Of a DNA stretch of 52,365 nucleotides, positions 34,719 to 44,430 are shown piece after piece. A model generated the notes under the pieces. The model was not told where the DNA came from. It did not search any database and saw only the letters and a list, made by a program, of their open reading frames with translations. Position 1 is the first letter of the stretch. The number at the start of each line of letters is the position of its first letter. Both the position numbers and the translations under genes were made by a program. Where the stretch lies: the NCBI GenBank assembly GCA_017502125.1, contig JAFVVN010000044.1, positions 1 to 52,365 on the forward strand, given 5' to 3'. This DNA comes from Bacteroidales bacterium (GTDB lineage Bacteria; Bacteroidota; Bacteroidia; Bacteroidales; UBA932).

Positions 34719-35470
34719 AATGTCCTTCGTCTGAATTCGGCTACTGTCAGGGCTGTAGCTATGGCCGCATTAAGGGACTCCGATCCTGGAGAATCAGCTG
34801 GGTATGGAGGTATATAAAGACGGTCGGAAACAAGTTCTTCCATCCGGTCTGATATGCCCTCAGACTCATTTCCGATGACCACCATCACAGGGCTGTCCAA
34901 TCCGGGATCGAGTTCTCTATGATACATATTCCTGCCGTCCAGGAAGGTTCCATATACCTTTCCACCGGATGAAAGCATATGCCGGGCCAGTTCCGGCAGA
35001 TCCATATAGTGCATCCTGACCCTGAATATCGCTCCCATCGTTGCTTGGACCACCTTCGGATTGAAGACATCCACTGTATCACGGGTGGCGAACACTGCAT
35101 CCACTCCGAACCAGTCGGCGATTCTCAGGATTGTCCCAAGGTTTCCCGGATCTCTGATGGAATCAAGACCCAGATATAATCCATTGTCCGACATGATCTT
35201 CTGAAAGTCCGAGCTTTCCCTGACATAAACATCAGATGGCTTACGCACAACAGCCAGGACTGGAGAAGGGGAGCTGAGAGATGATATCCTGCCCATGATG
35301 TCATGTCCGATTTCATCACGGTAATATACATTCTCAACAGTAAAGCCTGATCTTTCCGCCTCTTCCACCATCTTTTCGCCTTCCACAACAAAGAGTCCCA
35401 TTTCATCCCTGAACTTCTTTTGCTGCAATGCTTTAAGTCGCTTTATCTCATTATTTGATATAGATGCCAT
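34715..35470 (-). CDS. SpoU/TrmH-family RNA 2'-O-methyltransferase
   Basis: A 251-residue SPOUT enzyme. An N-terminal substrate-binding domain (residues 1-95, including FRDEMGLFVVEGEKMVEEA) is followed by the knotted methyltransferase domain with motif 1 LDSIRDPGNLGTILRIADWFG near residues 103-123, motif 2 VMVVIGNESEGIS near 195-206, and motif 3 IPPYPADSPGSESLNAAIATAL near 220-241. It methylates a ribose in rRNA or tRNA with S-adenosylmethionine; the target is not clear. It shares an intergenic region with tamL, which is transcribed in the other direction. Confidence 0.92.
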   Translation of the reverse strand: MASISNNEIKRLKALQQKKFRDEMGLFVVEGEKMVEEAERSGFTVENVYYRDEIGHDIMGRISSLSSPSPVLAVVRKPSDVYVRESSDFQKIMSDNGLYLGLDSIRDPGNLGTILRIADWFGVDAVFATRDTVDVFNPKVVQATMGAIFRVRMHYMDLPELARHMLSSGGKVYGTFLDGRNMYHRELDPGLDSPVMVVIGNESEGISDRMEELVSDRLYIPPYPADSPGSESLNAAIATALTVAEFRRRTL

Positions 35471-35522
35471 ACCCCTATAGGTTCATTAATCACGTAAAGA
35501 TACTAAATTTTATGGCTAAAAT

Positions 35523-35553
35523 TTTGAGAAACGGGCATTTTACGGTAAATTTG
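35523..35553 (+). promoter_or_regulatory. promoter of tamL
   Basis: TTTG (35523-35526), 19 bases, TAAATTTG (35546-35553). It is a textbook Bacteroidetes promoter, and the ATG follows at 35569, so the leader is very short. Confidence 0.78.
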
Positions 35554-35568
35554 TAAGATTGAATTTCC

Positions 35569-37758
35569 ATGAAAGGTCTCAGATGCATATTTATCATGGC
35601 TATCACCGTCATGAGCATCGTTTCCTGCAGTACCACACGCGTACTTCAGGACGATCAGTTCCGTCTGGCCAAGAACAAGATAAAGATTGAAAATGACAGG
35701 AAATTCAACCCCAACCTTCTCCAGCCATACCTCAAGCAGAAACCTAATTCATACTTCATCTTCGGGTGGAACCCATTTCTCAATGTCTACAACTGGCAGA
35801 ACGGAAAAGGGAAAGGATGGGACAGGCTGGTCAAGAAAATCGGAGTTGCACCTGTGATATATGATGCAGAACAGGTGGAGAACTCAATACTGAACCTCGA
35901 GAATCACCTGAACTATCTGGGATACTACGACTCCCACGTGGAGAGCAATATCTTAGTGAAACGCAGAAAGGTAAATGTCACATACAATGTAACCTTAGGC
36001 AAGAGATATCCTATCAAGGAAATAACCTACACACTTCCTCAAAGAGGGGAGTTCACAACGGATTTCCTCAAAGACACGGCCAGCATGAGTGTCAAGGTGG
36101 GAGACTATCTTTCTGAATCAGCCCTCGAAGCTGAGACAGAGAGGTCAAGCGTGGAAATGCGCAACAGGGGATTCTACAACTTCAACAAGAACTACTACTT
36201 CTTTGAAGCAGATACACTGACCTGCCCGGATTCAGCGATTCTTCACCTGACCATAAACGAATATACGAGAAACGAGAGTCCGAAGGAGGCAGAACCCATC
36301 AGAAGGTTCTTCTTCCGGGATGTAAGCATATCTTATCCTAAGACAGTGAATATCAAGGAAAAGGTACTTAGAAATCTGAACACAATCGTGCCTGGGGATC
36401 CATATAGTTCCACACTGGTCAATACGACATACAACAGATTGTCGGCTCTCAGGATATTCAGCAGCGTAAATATAGGTATGACTCAGGTCGATACGAATCT
36501 TGTCGACTGCTCCATCTCGCTTTCCCAGTCAAAGGTCCAGGGATTCAAGGTCAATCTGGAGGGTTCCACGAACTCTTCTGGTCTGTTCGGTGTCTCCCCC
36601 CAGCTTTCATACTATCACAAGAACATATTCAGGGGAGGTGAGTGGCTGAACCTCAGTTTCATGGGAAACTTCCAGTTCAAGTTCAACGACGACATACGTT
36701 CCAATGAATTTGGAGTCGGAGCAGGACTGAGCTTTCCTCGTTTCTTCCCTCTGCCTTACAAATACTTCAAAGGCTCTGTACCAAGAACAGATATAAACAT
36801 ATCATACAATTATCAGGACCGTCCTGAATACACCCGAAACATAATTTCCACCTCTTACGGATACACAGGCAGCCTGAAAGGCAAGTTCTTCTATCAGGCG
36901 TATCCTATTCAGATGAATATAGTTCATCTGGTGAATCTTGACCCTAACTTCTACAACACCCTGGCCAACGACCCGTTCCTCAGAAATGCATATCAGGACC
37001 ACTTTGACCTTGGCTCCGGACTCTCGCTTTACTACACCACCAATGCTGAAAGCGTTCCAAAGGAGTCCTTCTTCTATTCACGTATGCAGTTCGACATTGC
37101 AGGTAACCTGCTGAGTGCATTCAACCCACTCATGAAACAGGATGCAAACGGTGCCCGGGTAATCTGGAATACACCTTACTCTCAGTATGTCAGAGGCGAA
37201 CTCACATTGGGAAAGACATGGATATTCGGAAGAAAGGGCGGACAAGCCCTAGCGACAAGACTCCTTGCCGGAGCAGGATACGCCTACGGAAACTCCTCAG
37301 CACTTCCTTTTGAAAAGCATTTCTATGGGGGTGGTTCCAACAGTCTCCGTGGATGGCAGGCAAGAACGGTCGGTCCGGGCTTATCTCCACGTGATACCTC
37401 CTTCGTCATTCCTAATCAGACAGGAGACATGAAACTTGAAGCTAATATCGAATATCGCTTCAATATGTTCTGGAAAGTGGCTGGAGCTGTATTCGTGGAT
37501 GCCGGAAACATCTGGACTCTCAAGGATGACGGCACGGAAAACGGAAGAAAATCCATGCTCACCGGAGATACATTCGGGAAAAGCATTGCCGCCAACTGGG
37601 GAGTTGGTCTGCGCCTTGACTTCAGTTTCCTTATATTGAGACTTGACCTGGGCTTGAAGGTACACGATCCTGCACGCGAACAAAGATGGGTTGGTCCGGA
37701 CCAGTGGTTCAAGCGCGACGGATATGCCCTGCACTTCGGAGTTGGCTATCCTTTCTGA
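35569..37758 (+). CDS. TamL-like BamA-family outer-membrane lipoprotein
   Basis: A 729-residue outer membrane protein of the Omp85 superfamily with a lipoprotein signal (MKGLRCIFIMAITVMSIVSC, Cys20). POTRA-like domains occupy roughly residues 25-300 (for example GYYDSHVESNILVKRRKVNVTYNVTLGKRYPI), and the C-terminal barrel contains FYGGGSNSLRGWQARTVGPG, the signature Arg-containing L6 loop region (near residue 590). Lipidated BamA relatives of this kind in Bacteroidetes are called TamL and work with TamB to insert or transport envelope components. No tamB is in the window. Its last 13 bases overlap the 3' end of rarA on the other strand. Confidence 0.85.
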   Translation: MKGLRCIFIMAITVMSIVSCSTTRVLQDDQFRLAKNKIKIENDRKFNPNLLQPYLKQKPNSYFIFGWNPFLNVYNWQNGKGKGWDRLVKKIGVAPVIYDAEQVENSILNLENHLNYLGYYDSHVESNILVKRRKVNVTYNVTLGKRYPIKEITYTLPQRGEFTTDFLKDTASMSVKVGDYLSESALEAETERSSVEMRNRGFYNFNKNYYFFEADTLTCPDSAILHLTINEYTRNESPKEAEPIRRFFFRDVSISYPKTVNIKEKVLRNLNTIVPGDPYSSTLVNTTYNRLSALRIFSSVNIGMTQVDTNLVDCSISLSQSKVQGFKVNLEGSTNSSGLFGVSPQLSYYHKNIFRGGEWLNLSFMGNFQFKFNDDIRSNEFGVGAGLSFPRFFPLPYKYFKGSVPRTDINISYNYQDRPEYTRNIISTSYGYTGSLKGKFFYQAYPIQMNIVHLVNLDPNFYNTLANDPFLRNAYQDHFDLGSGLSLYYTTNAESVPKESFFYSRMQFDIAGNLLSAFNPLMKQDANGARVIWNTPYSQYVRGELTLGKTWIFGRKGGQALATRLLAGAGYAYGNSSALPFEKHFYGGGSNSLRGWQARTVGPGLSPRDTSFVIPNQTGDMKLEANIEYRFNMFWKVAGAVFVDAGNIWTLKDDGTENGRKSMLTGDTFGKSIAANWGVGLRLDFSFLILRLDLGLKVHDPAREQRWVGPDQWFKRDGYALHFGVGYPF

Positions 37759-39065
37759 TAATACTTTGGCCAGAGGGATTCCAGACGGGCCCTGAGAGCG
37801 TCTTCCTGTCTGTTCTCTGCAGGTTCATAGAACTTACGTCCCACCAGTTCTGACGGCATGAACTCAAGATCGGCAAAATGTCCGGGAAAATCATGGGCAT
37901 ATCTGTATCCGTCACCATAGCCAAGTTCTTCCATAAGCTGGGTAGGCGCATTTCGCAGATAAAGCGGCACTGAGGCCATCTGAGTTTCCTTAGCCACTGC
38001 AAGAGCCTCATTGATAGCCATATAAGCAGAATTGCTCTTTGCCGATGACGCAAGATATATGGTACATTCTGCAAGTGGGATGCGAGCCTCCGGCATGCCT
38101 ATCGAATGGACTATCTGAAATGTGGAGTTAGCCAGAAGGAGAGCATTGGGATTGGCAAGTCCCACATCCTCAGCTGCCAGAATGCATAGTCTTCTGGCGA
38201 TGAAGAGCGGATCTTCTCCTCCGTCAAGCATCCGTGCCAGATAATATACTGCTGCATTCGGATCAGAACCCCTGACACTCTTGATGAAGGCAGAGATGAC
38301 ATCATAATGCATTTCACCCACTTTATCATATATGGCAGTGTTCTCCTGAAGGCAGGATGTGACTCTTTTATTGTCTATTACTACAGATTCTCCACCCACA
38401 GAAGACCCCACTACAATTTCCAGAATATTAAGGAGTTTGCGCGCATCACCTGCACTATATCTGAAGAGAGCGTCAACCTCCGTGACAGAGATCTTACGAT
38501 GCTTGAGAATCTCATCTTCCTTCAGAGCTTTGTCAAGAAGCAGCTGCAGGTCATTCTTCTGCAATGACTTGAGAACAAAGACCTGACAACGGGACAGCAG
38601 CGGGGTTATGACTTCGAATGAGGGATTTTCTGTCGTAGCCCCTATCAGCACTATGGTACCATCTTCCACAGCGCCAAGAAGAGCGTCCTGTTGAGCTTTG
38701 TTGAATCTGTGGATCTCATCGATGAAAAGGATAGGGGATTGTCCACCTGAAAAAAGGGAATTCGAACGGGCTCTGTCAATGACCTCACGAACGTCCTTGA
38801 CTCCTGCACTGACTGCTGAAAGAGTAAAGAATTCGCGTCCCAGCGACTTTGCCACTATATGAGAAAGCGTGGTCTTGCCCACACCAGGAGGGCCCCACAA
38901 GATGAATGACGACAGATTTCCGCTCTCGATCATATTACGCAGAATGCATCCCTTTCCCACAAGATGCCTTTGGCCCACATAACCGTCAAGGTCATGTGGA
39001 CGCATCCTCTCAGGTAAAGGAGGCAACATACGGCCTTTTCCTATATTGCTGTCGTCTGTCATCAT
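37746..39065 (-). CDS. rarA: replication-associated recombination ATPase RarA
   Basis: A 439-residue AAA+ protein of the RarA/MgsA/WRNIP1 family. Seen: RMRPHDLDGYVGQRHLVGKG near residue 21, Walker A GPPGVGKTT near 58, Walker B ILFIDEIHRF near 112, and sensor region GATTENPSFE near 140, followed by the family tetramerisation domain with LARMLDGGEDPLFIARRL. RarA acts at stalled replication forks. It is two bases downstream of the N-acetyltransferase-like gene, in the same direction. Confidence 0.96.
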   Translation of the reverse strand: MMTDDSNIGKGRMLPPLPERMRPHDLDGYVGQRHLVGKGCILRNMIESGNLSSFILWGPPGVGKTTLSHIVAKSLGREFFTLSAVSAGVKDVREVIDRARSNSLFSGGQSPILFIDEIHRFNKAQQDALLGAVEDGTIVLIGATTENPSFEVITPLLSRCQVFVLKSLQKNDLQLLLDKALKEDEILKHRKISVTEVDALFRYSAGDARKLLNILEIVVGSSVGGESVVIDNKRVTSCLQENTAIYDKVGEMHYDVISAFIKSVRGSDPNAAVYYLARMLDGGEDPLFIARRLCILAAEDVGLANPNALLLANSTFQIVHSIGMPEARIPLAECTIYLASSAKSNSAYMAINEALAVAKETQMASVPLYLRNAPTQLMEELGYGDGYRYAHDFPGHFADLEFMPSELVGRKFYEPAENRQEDALRARLESLWPKYYQKG

Positions 39066-39067
39066 AA

Positions 39068-40198
39068 TTATATCTCCTTGCCGAACACCCAGCGTCTTTT
39101 GTGAAGTTCCTTCTCAAAAGGAGTCCACATGGCCTGAACCTTAGCGTTGGTCTCAAGATTTGCATTGGTCTCGGCATATTTGAATCCCATCTTCTTGTAG
39201 CGCTTGAAAAGGTCCACGAAAAGAAGGGAGTTCAGACCCTTGCTCTGCCAATCAGGCCGTACTCCAATGAGAAGCATGTCAAAAGTATCAGGCTTACCCC
39301 AGTACATGCTCTTGAGGAGATGATACCATCCGAATGGGAAAAGTTCCCCGTTACATTTCTGCAGGGCTTCAGACATTGAAGGAATCGTGATGGCCGCAGC
39401 AATGAGCTCTCCATCCGAGTCCTCGATGAATGTGAGCATCTCCATATCCACGAGCCCGAGATAGAGATCGACATACTGGTCAATCTGCTTCTCCGAAAGA
39501 AGGGAATAGCCATAAAGGACACAATAGGTCTCGTTTATCAGCTTGAATAGCTTATGGCCATACTTTTCCTTGTTTATCTGCCTTTTAGTCTTCTTTACTA
39601 TCTTGAGATTATATCTTTCCTTGATTATCTCTGCAAACTTGACATGCTTTTCAGGGAGCTCATCAGGAAGGGTGATTCTATATTCCACCCAGCCTGTCTC
39701 CTTGACATAGCCGTGTTTCTTCATATGTTCGGGATAATAAGGATGATTGTATATGAGAGCCATGGTGCTCAGACGGTCAAAGCCTTCCACAAGCATTCCT
39801 TCCGGATCAAAATCAGTGAATCCCAGAGGTCCTACGATCTGTGTCATTCCATGCTTCTTTCCGAAAGCAACAACAGCATCGAGAAGGGCCTTGGAGACCT
39901 CCGGATCATCAACAAAATCAAACCATCCGAAACGGACCTGATTCACTTTCCAGGCTTCATTTGCCTTATAGTTGATTATCGCAGCAACTCTTCCAACCAA
40001 CTCATCGTCTCTGTATGCAAGATAATACTCTGCCTTTGAGAAATCAAAGGCTCCATTCTTCTTCGGGTCCAATGTGTTCATGTCATCAAAAGGCATGGAA
40101 GGCACATAATATCTGTTCCCTTTATATAGTCTGTTTGCAAACCTGACGAATGTCTTAAGGTCTTTTCTTGTTGTTACTGTCTTTATCTGAATTGCCAT
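39068..40198 (-). CDS. GNAT-like N-acetyltransferase domain protein
   Basis: A 376-residue protein of a Bacteroidetes family with two GNAT-like halves. The first half has YYLAYRDDELVGRVAAIINYKAN (residues 58-80) and IVGPLGFTDFDPEGMLVEGFD (121-141). The second half has a GNAT-like end, MLLIGVRPDWQSKGLNSLLFVDLFKRYKKMGFKYAETNAN (about 308-347), resembling motif A with Q-x-x-G-L. The substrate is unknown. It stands directly before rarA and may be co-transcribed with it. A TACCTTTG box on the minus strand at 40230-40237 is a plausible -7 element. Confidence 0.8.
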   Translation of the reverse strand: MAIQIKTVTTRKDLKTFVRFANRLYKGNRYYVPSMPFDDMNTLDPKKNGAFDFSKAEYYLAYRDDELVGRVAAIINYKANEAWKVNQVRFGWFDFVDDPEVSKALLDAVVAFGKKHGMTQIVGPLGFTDFDPEGMLVEGFDRLSTMALIYNHPYYPEHMKKHGYVKETGWVEYRITLPDELPEKHVKFAEIIKERYNLKIVKKTKRQINKEKYGHKLFKLINETYCVLYGYSLLSEKQIDQYVDLYLGLVDMEMLTFIEDSDGELIAAAITIPSMSEALQKCNGELFPFGWYHLLKSMYWGKPDTFDMLLIGVRPDWQSKGLNSLLFVDLFKRYKKMGFKYAETNANLETNAKVQAMWTPFEKELHKRRWVFGKEI

Positions 40199-40300
40199 AA
40201 AGATAGAGGTTTAAGTTCAGTACATCATACAAAGGTAACAAAATTTGCCTATCGATATTCTTTTTTTTACTATTTTCGCGAAAACACTAAAATAGTCATC

Positions 40301-40930
40301 ATGGCAATCAAATTGACACTCAACAAGACAGAGCGCATACTGTTCTGCGGAAGCAAATGGTGGGGAGACCCAGACATGCCGGAAAACATGCAGTATCCGA
40401 CAGTCGAGGTTACAGAAGATGGAGAGACCTTCGATTATCCGCTGACCTTCATATGCCAGATCAATTGCGAGGACATCGCTCCATTTGACAGGGAAGGAAA
40501 ACTTCCTCATGAGGGAATGCTCTATTTCTTCGGTGCTATCGACGAATGGCTTGGATATGATTCGCCCACCACTCAAGGCAAAGGTGAATGGCCTAAGGGA
40601 CATTTTGTCGTGAAGTATGCAAAGACCATTAATTTCGAGACCTTCCAGACCTGTATGCTTGTGGACGATGAAGACCAGCAGCTGACAGAGAATGAACTGG
40701 AAATCACTTTCTCAGAATGTGAGGATGAGGCTGATGGAATCAGACTTCTCGGTTCTATGCCGGATGATGATATCAAGAGAGGATATCCGGACTTCTGCAA
40801 CATACTCAGGCTTGCCGGCGATGCTGCGGCGGGGATTGAATTTCCGGAAGGAATGACACTTACACTGATGATGAAGGAATCCGACCTTAAGTTCGGAAAC
40901 TGGAAAAAGACAAAGGCTTACCTGGGGTAA
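40301..40930 (+). CDS. YwqG-like DUF1963 protein
   Basis: A 209-residue protein fitting DUF1963/YwqG: the GDPDMPENMQYPTVE block, then LTFICQINCEDIAPFDREGKLPHEGMLYFF (about residues 47-76), a long gap with KYAKTINFETFQ, and the late LRLAGDAAAGIEF. YwqG-like proteins have no assigned function. The stop codon lies inside the right arm of its own terminator. An imperfect -7 box, TATTTTCG, is at 40271-40278. Confidence 0.85.
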   Translation: MAIKLTLNKTERILFCGSKWWGDPDMPENMQYPTVEVTEDGETFDYPLTFICQINCEDIAPFDREGKLPHEGMLYFFGAIDEWLGYDSPTTQGKGEWPKGHFVVKYAKTINFETFQTCMLVDDEDQQLTENELEITFSECEDEADGIRLLGSMPDDDIKRGYPDFCNILRLAGDAAAGIEFPEGMTLTLMMKESDLKFGNWKKTKAYLG

Positions 40931-40940
40931 GCCTTTTGTC
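40912..40940. terminator. bidirectional terminator overlapping the YwqG-like stop codon
   Basis: An 11-bp perfect stem, AAAGGCTTACC (40912-40922) and GGTAAGCCTTT (40926-40936), with a 3-base loop. The stop TAA (40928-40930) is within the right arm. T-rich on the plus side; the minus-strand gene ending at 40957 can use it too. Confidence 0.85.
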
Positions 40941-40956
40941 GTTATACATAGTATTT

Positions 40957-42402
40957 CTATTTGTCCGCCTTATCCTTTTTGGCGTATCGTCCATGATTCT
41001 TCCCGAAGTTAAAGTTGATTCCCAACGCAAGATTGGTATTCAGGGCATCGATAGGAATGTACTGAGGCGTCACATTCAAGAGGGGAGCGAACGAGTCAAG
41101 ACCGACAAACACACCGAATCCCGGAAGATGTATATTGATTGCACCACCCCATGAATGTCCGAAATGAGAGAATGCATAATTGGTGGTGATGCTGAACCAG
41201 TTGACCGGAGCAACGCTGGCAGCGAGTCTTGCCTCAGACCATGAATATTCACCTTCTATTCTCTGTGTATAAAGAAGTCCGAATGAGAGTCTCTCATAGA
41301 ATGGCATCCTCGCCTCGATACCTGCGTTGATTGTCGCTGCCAATGATGTCGTCTGGGTGATACCTGACTCGGTTCTTTCAAAATTGAAGGCATTTCCGAG
41401 TTCTTCCGTCATGTTCGCAATCTGTTCTTCCATATTATCAGTATCCAACGACTCAAAGCCCTCAAAATGCCATGCTGTCTCAGGAGTCACAGCAGACATA
41501 CTGTTTTTCCATGTCATCGCTCCCAGATCAAGGATAGAGAATGAAGCCGTGAAATACTTCAGGAAGTCATATGTTGCACCGAAATCAAAGGCGAATCCCA
41601 TGCTCGGGCTGGATATGGCTTCCATGGCTCGATCAGTATCAATTGCTGTCCAGTCAAGGACATTTCTGTCAGCAGATGAACTTGAATTACCGCTTTCACC
41701 TTTGGTCATGAAAGATATGGGGCCTGACATATGCATTGTTCCCTGTGCCTCGACAGCCCATCTTTCTGCTCCCATCTCCATTCTCATCCTGTCCATGGCA
41801 ATATCAGCCCTGATCACACCAAAAAGAAGTTTGGCTCTTGCACCGACACGCAGATGCTTTCCTATTGAACGGGAATATCCATATGCAAGCTCAGCTCTTG
41901 CCATGCCTCTGGCCCCGATATTTGAAATGTCCCATGAATTCTCACCCATGGAACCTCCCACCTTGATGAACCGGAACAGGCTTCCTGGGACATTCATACC
42001 AACATCAGCTCTAAGCGAAAGGTCCACTGTATGGAAGCTCTTTCCTGTACGGAAACCGAGCGCTATAAGTCCCAGGTCGAGGTTGGTATTCAGCTTGTTG
42101 CTTTCAGCAATATTGGCAAGGAACATTTCATTCGACACATTTGGACTGAGGAAGGTGGCCAAAGGACCGTTCTCGGTAGGGTAGAGGAAGGTGGACAGTC
42201 CCAGATTGGTTTCCAGTCCCAATCCAAGGTTTCCCAGTACCGGAAATGCAAAGAATCCTCTATCAGGGGCCATAGCCGGATTCATCTTGTATTTGTATAT
42301 GTATCCGTTAAGAAAGTATCCGCTTCGGAGATTTGCCTGTGCTGAAACCACTGATGGAATGAGCAGAAGTGCGGCTGCAATGCTGTAGATTATTTTTTTC
42401 AT
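40957..42402 (-). CDS. DUF5723-type outer-membrane beta-barrel protein
   Basis: A 481-residue exported protein with signal MKKIIYSIAAALLLIPSVVSAQ and an alternating strand pattern typical of a barrel. Early blocks such as LRSGYFLNGYIYKYKMNPAMAP and LGLGLETNLGLSTFLYP resemble the DUF5723 family of Bacteroidetes envelope proteins. Function unknown. It lies 14 bases downstream of the 625-residue lipoprotein gene, in the same direction, and the two probably form an operon. Confidence 0.75.
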   Translation of the reverse strand: MKKIIYSIAAALLLIPSVVSAQANLRSGYFLNGYIYKYKMNPAMAPDRGFFAFPVLGNLGLGLETNLGLSTFLYPTENGPLATFLSPNVSNEMFLANIAESNKLNTNLDLGLIALGFRTGKSFHTVDLSLRADVGMNVPGSLFRFIKVGGSMGENSWDISNIGARGMARAELAYGYSRSIGKHLRVGARAKLLFGVIRADIAMDRMRMEMGAERWAVEAQGTMHMSGPISFMTKGESGNSSSSADRNVLDWTAIDTDRAMEAISSPSMGFAFDFGATYDFLKYFTASFSILDLGAMTWKNSMSAVTPETAWHFEGFESLDTDNMEEQIANMTEELGNAFNFERTESGITQTTSLAATINAGIEARMPFYERLSFGLLYTQRIEGEYSWSEARLAASVAPVNWFSITTNYAFSHFGHSWGGAINIHLPGFGVFVGLDSFAPLLNVTPQYIPIDALNTNLALGINFNFGKNHGRYAKKDKADK

Positions 42403-42416
42403 GATAAGTCCGTCAA

Positions 42417-44294
42417 TTAGTTTTCATTATTCTCATCATAGTTGAGATCAAGGTTAATACCCTGCGGCAATGTGATGGTGAGCTTCTCGATACCAAGTCC
42501 CTGCTCAGTATTCAAGGACTTTCCTGCCATTGCCTCTGATGAGGTTGCAATGAACTGGAGTCTCAGTTTTTCAACCGAAGAAACCGAAGACAATGCGATT
42601 AGCATCTCTACCGGGGACTTAGCCGGATTTTCCAGAGTTCCGGCTGCAAGATCCAACTTGAGGTCCACATCTGCGTCCTTGACTTCATTGCCGTCAGCAT
42701 CCAGCACGACACCGGTAACTGCAAAGTTGAGCGGAATGGTGTTGATCATATCCATACCCACGATGAGTGAATCAAGCCCAAGATCGCTTTCACCATTTAG
42801 TCCAAGATCGATATCATAATTCAAGGAAATCCTGAGATCCTCGCCGAAGGCAAGAGGGGAAATGAACTCATATTCCATCTCCACAGAAAATTCCTTGTCT
42901 GCCTCGATATTCACAAATCTGTCATCAGTATCGACAAGAATGTCATGGATGGTGATCTTTTCCGGCATTTCCTTCATTATATCACCGATCTTATCCAGCA
43001 TGATATCCTCATGTCCATCATGCATTCCTCTTCTGGAGAAGAAATACTCCACTTCATCTTCAGCAAGAATGATCAGAGGCTCTGTAGAGTGCTCCTCATG
43101 CTCATCACCATCAAAATAAGGTGTGCAGTCTCCAATATGAATATCTGTCTGATGTGTCTTGGAATATGCGGTTATGTTTGCATTCAGGAACATATTGAAC
43201 GGTGATCCGTTGTCCATCCAGAATCTGAGAACAGGGTTATAAAGATCCACAACCGTACCTTCGGAGGTGAAGATTTCAGGAAGCTCACCGATCTCAACCG
43301 TCTTGTCTTCAATTGCGATGTCCAGGTCAAGTTTGACATGGGCTGACTTCATTCTGAGGTTGTCAATCTCGATATCCATGGTAAGAACGGCACAATCAGG
43401 AATCCTGGTGGAAGCATAATCTGAAAGAAGGAGATAGAGGTCGCCCTTTACATCCACCGATGCGTCAGGGATATTGATATAACGCTTAACTTTCTTTGTA
43501 TCTGGATCTTCAACACTCTCAACAGCACCTTCAGGTATATCCATTCGTGTAAAGGAAATCAGAAGTTCAAAAGGATTGTCCTCCGATATTCTTGTATCAC
43601 TTGTGAAGACGATGGCATTCGGATTGTTCTCATCAATCTTGTAATTGTCAAAATTGTCAGCCTTACCGATCTCCATAAAATCCGGAAAGCTCATAGTAAA
43701 CCCTTCGCTGATATGAAGAACCGTTCCCTCGGACACCTTGAACCTGTAGAGAAGGGTAGACTCAAGATGAACCTCGTCTATATCGACAATCTGCTCAGGA
43801 AGTTCCTTATGCAGGTCAAGACTGAAACTTCTTTCAAGTATCCCCCCTTCAGCCTGGCTGAAATGAATCTCATCAGGAATATTTGTAGGAATTTCACCGA
43901 CCTGCAGACCACCAAGATCGAATCCCTTATATTTCGGGATGAACTTGACTTCCACGTTGTCATCGAACTTGAGACCACCTTCACCACCGATTTCCACCTC
44001 AGGCATTGTGAATGACTGAGTGATCCTGTCATTTCCGAATGACAATGAGATATTGCCCTGTTCGTCCACCTTCAATGGAGTGGAGTCCGATCCCTCAAGA
44101 TCTCCCAGAAGTGAACTGAGAGGGATTGGAGCCACTTTTCCAAGAGGAATACTAGTATTCTGGAGCAACGTCATGTTCGTATCTATACCCTGGGAAAGAT
44201 CATACTCCTCATTGACGCAAGATACAAAAGAAAAAGAGGCAGCCAGCGCCAGAATACAACCTGCTGACCAACCATTAAATAGTTTCTTCATCAC
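42417..44294 (-). CDS. large lipoprotein of unknown function
   Basis: A 625-residue lipoprotein, signal MMKKLFNGWSAGCILALAASFSFVSC with lipobox Cys26 (start at the first or second Met). The mature part begins NEEYDLSQGIDTNMTLLQNTSIPLGKV, a pattern I have seen in Bacteroidetes surface lipoproteins, and is strongly acidic with repeated Asp/Glu-rich strands, suggesting a chain of beta-sandwich domains. No enzyme motif is visible. It precedes the DUF5723 gene, so an envelope partnership is inferred. Confidence 0.7.
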   Translation of the reverse strand: MMKKLFNGWSAGCILALAASFSFVSCVNEEYDLSQGIDTNMTLLQNTSIPLGKVAPIPLSSLLGDLEGSDSTPLKVDEQGNISLSFGNDRITQSFTMPEVEIGGEGGLKFDDNVEVKFIPKYKGFDLGGLQVGEIPTNIPDEIHFSQAEGGILERSFSLDLHKELPEQIVDIDEVHLESTLLYRFKVSEGTVLHISEGFTMSFPDFMEIGKADNFDNYKIDENNPNAIVFTSDTRISEDNPFELLISFTRMDIPEGAVESVEDPDTKKVKRYINIPDASVDVKGDLYLLLSDYASTRIPDCAVLTMDIEIDNLRMKSAHVKLDLDIAIEDKTVEIGELPEIFTSEGTVVDLYNPVLRFWMDNGSPFNMFLNANITAYSKTHQTDIHIGDCTPYFDGDEHEEHSTEPLIILAEDEVEYFFSRRGMHDGHEDIMLDKIGDIMKEMPEKITIHDILVDTDDRFVNIEADKEFSVEMEYEFISPLAFGEDLRISLNYDIDLGLNGESDLGLDSLIVGMDMINTIPLNFAVTGVVLDADGNEVKDADVDLKLDLAAGTLENPAKSPVEMLIALSSVSSVEKLRLQFIATSSEAMAGKSLNTEQGLGIEKLTITLPQGINLDLNYDENNEN

Positions 44295-44430
44295 TAATAT
44301 TTTAAATTCGTTGCTAAGTTATATATAATAATGAAATAAAACACAATTTTTCGTAAGAAATCATGTGTCATTGCGTACAAAAATGGCGGAGAAGAAGGCG
44401 ACTCCACACCGGCGAGGAATTCCATGAAGT
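44295..44430. other. 136-base intergenic region
   Basis: Lies between the start of the 625-residue lipoprotein gene and the end of the sigma operon, both on the minus strand. It is A/T-rich near the lipoprotein start. I see no clear TAnnTTTG box, ECF box, hairpin or small gene. Confidence 0.4.

Noticed and set aside
41327-42184. 285-residue frame on the plus strand
   Set aside because: Opposite the DUF5723 gene, which has a signal peptide and a family pattern; the plus frame has neither.
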